Source of the DNA: an uncultured Clostridium sp. | GTDB taxonomy: Bacteria > Bacillota > Clostridia > TANB77 > CAG-508 | Direction of reading: 5' to 3' | Assembly (NCBI GenBank): GCA_947062645.1 | Contig: CAMSQT010000063.1 | Span: forward strand, 1 to 6,613 | Length of the DNA: 6,613 bases | Shown here: positions 4,492 through 6,613 of the stretch, in pieces | Layout: each line of letters starts with the position of its first letter | Position numbering within the stretch: position 1 is the stretch's first letter | The notes under the pieces: generated by a model | Told to the model about the DNA's origin: nothing | What the model saw: the letters and a program-made list of their open reading frames with translations, nothing else | Database searches by the model: none | Program-made: the position numbers and the translations under genes

Positions 4492-6568
4492 TTAGTCGTC
4501 TTTGTTATCAATATGAAGTACTCTTTCTTTAATCTCCTGTGTCCTACCCTTATTCCAAAAATTACTTCCAATATAACCACAAGTTCTTCTTGCCACATTT
4601 AAAGTATCGTGATTACGATTCCCACACTCTGGGCAGTACCATTCTAGCTTATCATCAATTAAAATTTCACCCTCAAAACCACACTCTTGGCAATAATCAC
4701 TTTTAGTATTTAATTCTGCATACATAATATTATCATAAATAAATTGAATTACCTTTAAAACAGCCTCAATATTATTTTGTAAGTTTGGTGTTTCAATGTA
4801 AGAAATGGCACCACCTGGGCTTAATTGTTGGAATTCACTTTCCAATTTTAGTTTAGAAAAAGCATCAATTTCTTCAAATACAGGTACATGATAAGAATTG
4901 GTAATATAATCTTTGTCTGTAATTCCTTCAATTACGCCAAATCTTTCTTTTAAGCATTTAGCAAATTTGTAAGTGGTTGACTCAATTGGTGTTCCATAAA
5001 CACTATAATCCATGTTTTCTGCTTCTTTCCACTCTTTACATTTATTATTTAGTTTTTGCATTACTTTTAATCCAAATTCTTTTCCTTTGCCATTATCGGT
5101 ATGACTATGATTTGTCATGTATTTTACACACTCATATAGCCCTGCATATCCCAAAGAAATAGTAGAATAGCCATCATGTAATAATTGGTGAATACTTTCT
5201 CCTTTATCTAATCTAGCTAATGCCCCATGTTGCCATAAAATTGGAGCAATGTCACTAGTTGCTTTGCTTAGTCTTTGATGTCTTGCTTGCAATGCTTTAT
5301 GGCATAGTTCTAACCTTTCTTCATAAATCTTCCAAAATAGTTCTTCGTCTTGATTTGAAGATAATGCAACATCTACTAAGTTAATGGTTACAACACCTTG
5401 ATTAAATCTTCCATAATATTTTGATTCTCCTTCTTTATAGTTCTTAGCTTTAGAAGGATTCCCTTCGGTTGTCCAAGGTGTTAAGAAAGAACGACAACCC
5501 ATACATGGATAACAGTTTCCGGTTTCCATATTTGTCTTTTTTAAGTTCTTTCATTTTCTTTTCAGATATGTAGTCTGGTACCATTCTTTTGGCAGTACAT
5601 TTAGCTGCTAATTCTGTTAAATACCAATATTTACTTCCTTTTTTGATGTTGTCTTCTTCTAATACATATAGAAGTTTTGGGAAGGCTGGTGTTACATAAA
5701 CACCTTTTTCGTTTTTGAAGCCTAAAATTCTTTGGTTTAGGAATTCTTCAATTATCATAGCAAGTTCTTTTTTGTATTCTTCGGTTTCTCCTAAGTACAT
5801 ACAAACTGATAAAAATGGAGCTTGTCCATTGGTGTTAGTCATAGAATTTACTTGGTAATTAAAGGTTTGTACACCATCGGCAATTTCTTTTTTGGTGTCT
5901 TGCTCAGCAAATTTTTCTGCTGTTTTATCGTCTAGCCCTCTTTCTTTATATTTTCTTACATATTTGTCAAAACTGTCTTTTACAAATGGAGCTAAGTGAC
6001 TTAATGTAATGGTTGCACCACCATAGCTTGAACTGGTTACGGCTAATATTATTTGTGTGGCAATCGTTGCTGCTGTTGCAAAACGATGTGGTTTTTCTAT
6101 CATAACGCCATTGATTATAGTTCCATTTTGTAACATATCGTCTAGATTGATTAACTCACAATTGTGTAAAGCATTTTGGGCAAAGTAGTCGGCATCATGA
6201 AAATGTATAATTCCTGCATCATGTGCTTTTACGATGTCTTCACTTAATAAAAATCTTCTTGTTATGTCAGTACTGGTTATTCCTGCTAAGTAGTCTCTTT
6301 GTGTAGTAACTACTTTAGCATTTTTGTTAGAGTTTTCGTTGTTCCAGTATTCACTTTCTCCTTCAATTAATTCTTTTATGGATTGATCGGTTGTATTTGA
6401 TTTTCTTACTAACTCTCTTGTGTAACGATAGGTGATATATTTTTTTGCTAATTGGTATTTTCCTATTTCCATTAATTTTTCTTCTATAATATCTTGAATG
6501 TCTTCTACTAAGATTCTTGGTTTTTGAAGTTCTTCAATGTATTTTATAATTTCTTTAATTTGCTCTTT
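4492..6568 (-). pseudogene. nrdD: Anaerobic (class III) ribonucleoside-triphosphate reductase, 5'-truncated and frameshifted
   Basis: The glycyl-radical enzyme that makes dNTPs from NTPs without oxygen. The reading frame is open from the adapter junction at 6568 (KEQIKEIIKYIEEL, end of the ATP-cone region); the first several dozen residues are missing. Recognisable parts are FHDADYFAQNALHNCELINL with an active-site Cys (codon 6158-6160), CYPCMGCRSFLTPW with the thiyl-radical Cys (codon 5494-5496), a zinc site CQECG/CPECG near 4620-4690, and RTCGYIG with the radical Gly (codon 4576-4578). The frame breaks at 5521-5522. Removing one G on the plus strand turns the coding AACCGGAAAC into AACGGAAAC, giving DKYGNGNCYPCMGCRS, the length I expect from relatives, and a total of 691 residues. 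Both sides of the break are well conserved, so I suspect a sequence error; the gene is probably functional in the organism. An ATG at 5527-5529 is not a separate gene start. Confidence 0.9.
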
Positions 6569-6613
6569 AGATCGGAAGAGCGTCGTGTAGGGAAAGAGTG
6601 TTGGATCGAGTGT
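6569..6613. other. Illumina TruSeq adapter with i5 index (sequencing artefact)
   Basis: The bases from 6569 to 6601 match the reverse complement of the TruSeq P5-side adapter, beginning AGATCGGAAGAGC and ending GAGTGT. They are followed by 8 nt (6602-6609, TGGATCGA) in the place of the i5 index and then GTGT (6610-6613), the first bases of the remaining P5 sequence in dual-index libraries. This is synthetic DNA and not part of the genome. It cuts off the 5' part of nrdD. Confidence 0.97.

Noticed and set aside
5515..5528. Seven-base tandem duplication (GGAAACC/GGAAACT) as the cause of the nrdD break
   Set aside because: Removing seven bases also restores the frame, but removing one C gives DKYGNGNCYPC, which fits the spacing I recall from relatives (DKNGxGHCYTC-like) and needs a smaller change.
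4492..5529. Separate short gene beginning METGNCYPCMGCRS
   Set aside because: It starts mid-domain in NrdD without an RBS and is exactly the missing C-terminal half of the upstream frame. One extra base explains it.
5515..5530. Programmed frameshift or intein in nrdD
   Set aside because: There is no slippery heptamer, no stimulatory structure and no inserted domain; it is only a one-base disagreement.

Overview
The window is AT-rich, and every supported gene lies on the minus strand. Strong GGAGG-type ribosome binding sites, an oxygen-sensitive class III ribonucleotide reductase, a small Fe-S ferredoxin and a Bce-type antimicrobial-peptide module point to an anaerobic, low-GC Bacillota (Clostridia-like, plausibly a gut commensal). 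This is an inference from gene content and codon bias, not a species identification.

In the direction of transcription (high to low coordinates) the window starts with about 45 bases of synthetic Illumina adapter (6569-6613). This adapter truncates nrdD. nrdD (4492-6568) encodes the anaerobic ribonucleotide reductase and is broken by a one-base frameshift just before its catalytic MGCRS motif. nrdG (3967-4464), its radical-SAM activase, follows 27 nt later, and the pair ends at an intrinsic terminator (3921-3960). A candidate promoter overlaps that terminator. It would drive a tightly packed group: a ferredoxin (3585-3776), a putative permuted NlpC/P60-like hydrolase (3048-3560), an OmpR-family response regulator (2354-3031) and a short two-TM BceS-like histidine kinase (1337-2353). 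A 166-residue protein of unknown function (709-1209) comes next with its own good sigma-A-type promoter, and ends at a strong terminator (637-686).

The last gene is a BceA-like ABC transporter ATPase (14-455). It has its own control region: a TTACA-N4-TGTAA inverted repeat matching the known BceR-type operator, a -10 box, and then two tandem REP-like hairpins in the presumed 5' leader. The ATPase gene is frameshifted in its Walker A motif, and its sequence stops resembling the family about 34 bases from the window edge. The BceB permease expected next is not in the window.

The likely working picture is a Bce-type peptide sensing and detoxification module. The kinase and regulator would respond through the transporter and activate the transporter promoter. 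A putative cysteine hydrolase and an unknown protein are wired into the same locus, next to the anaerobic dNTP-synthesis operon. No wholly new system can be claimed. The adapter, two single-base frameshifts that each add one C beside GG on the coding strand, and the divergent left end all suggest a low-quality contig, so the broken genes should not be taken as real pseudogenes without reads.
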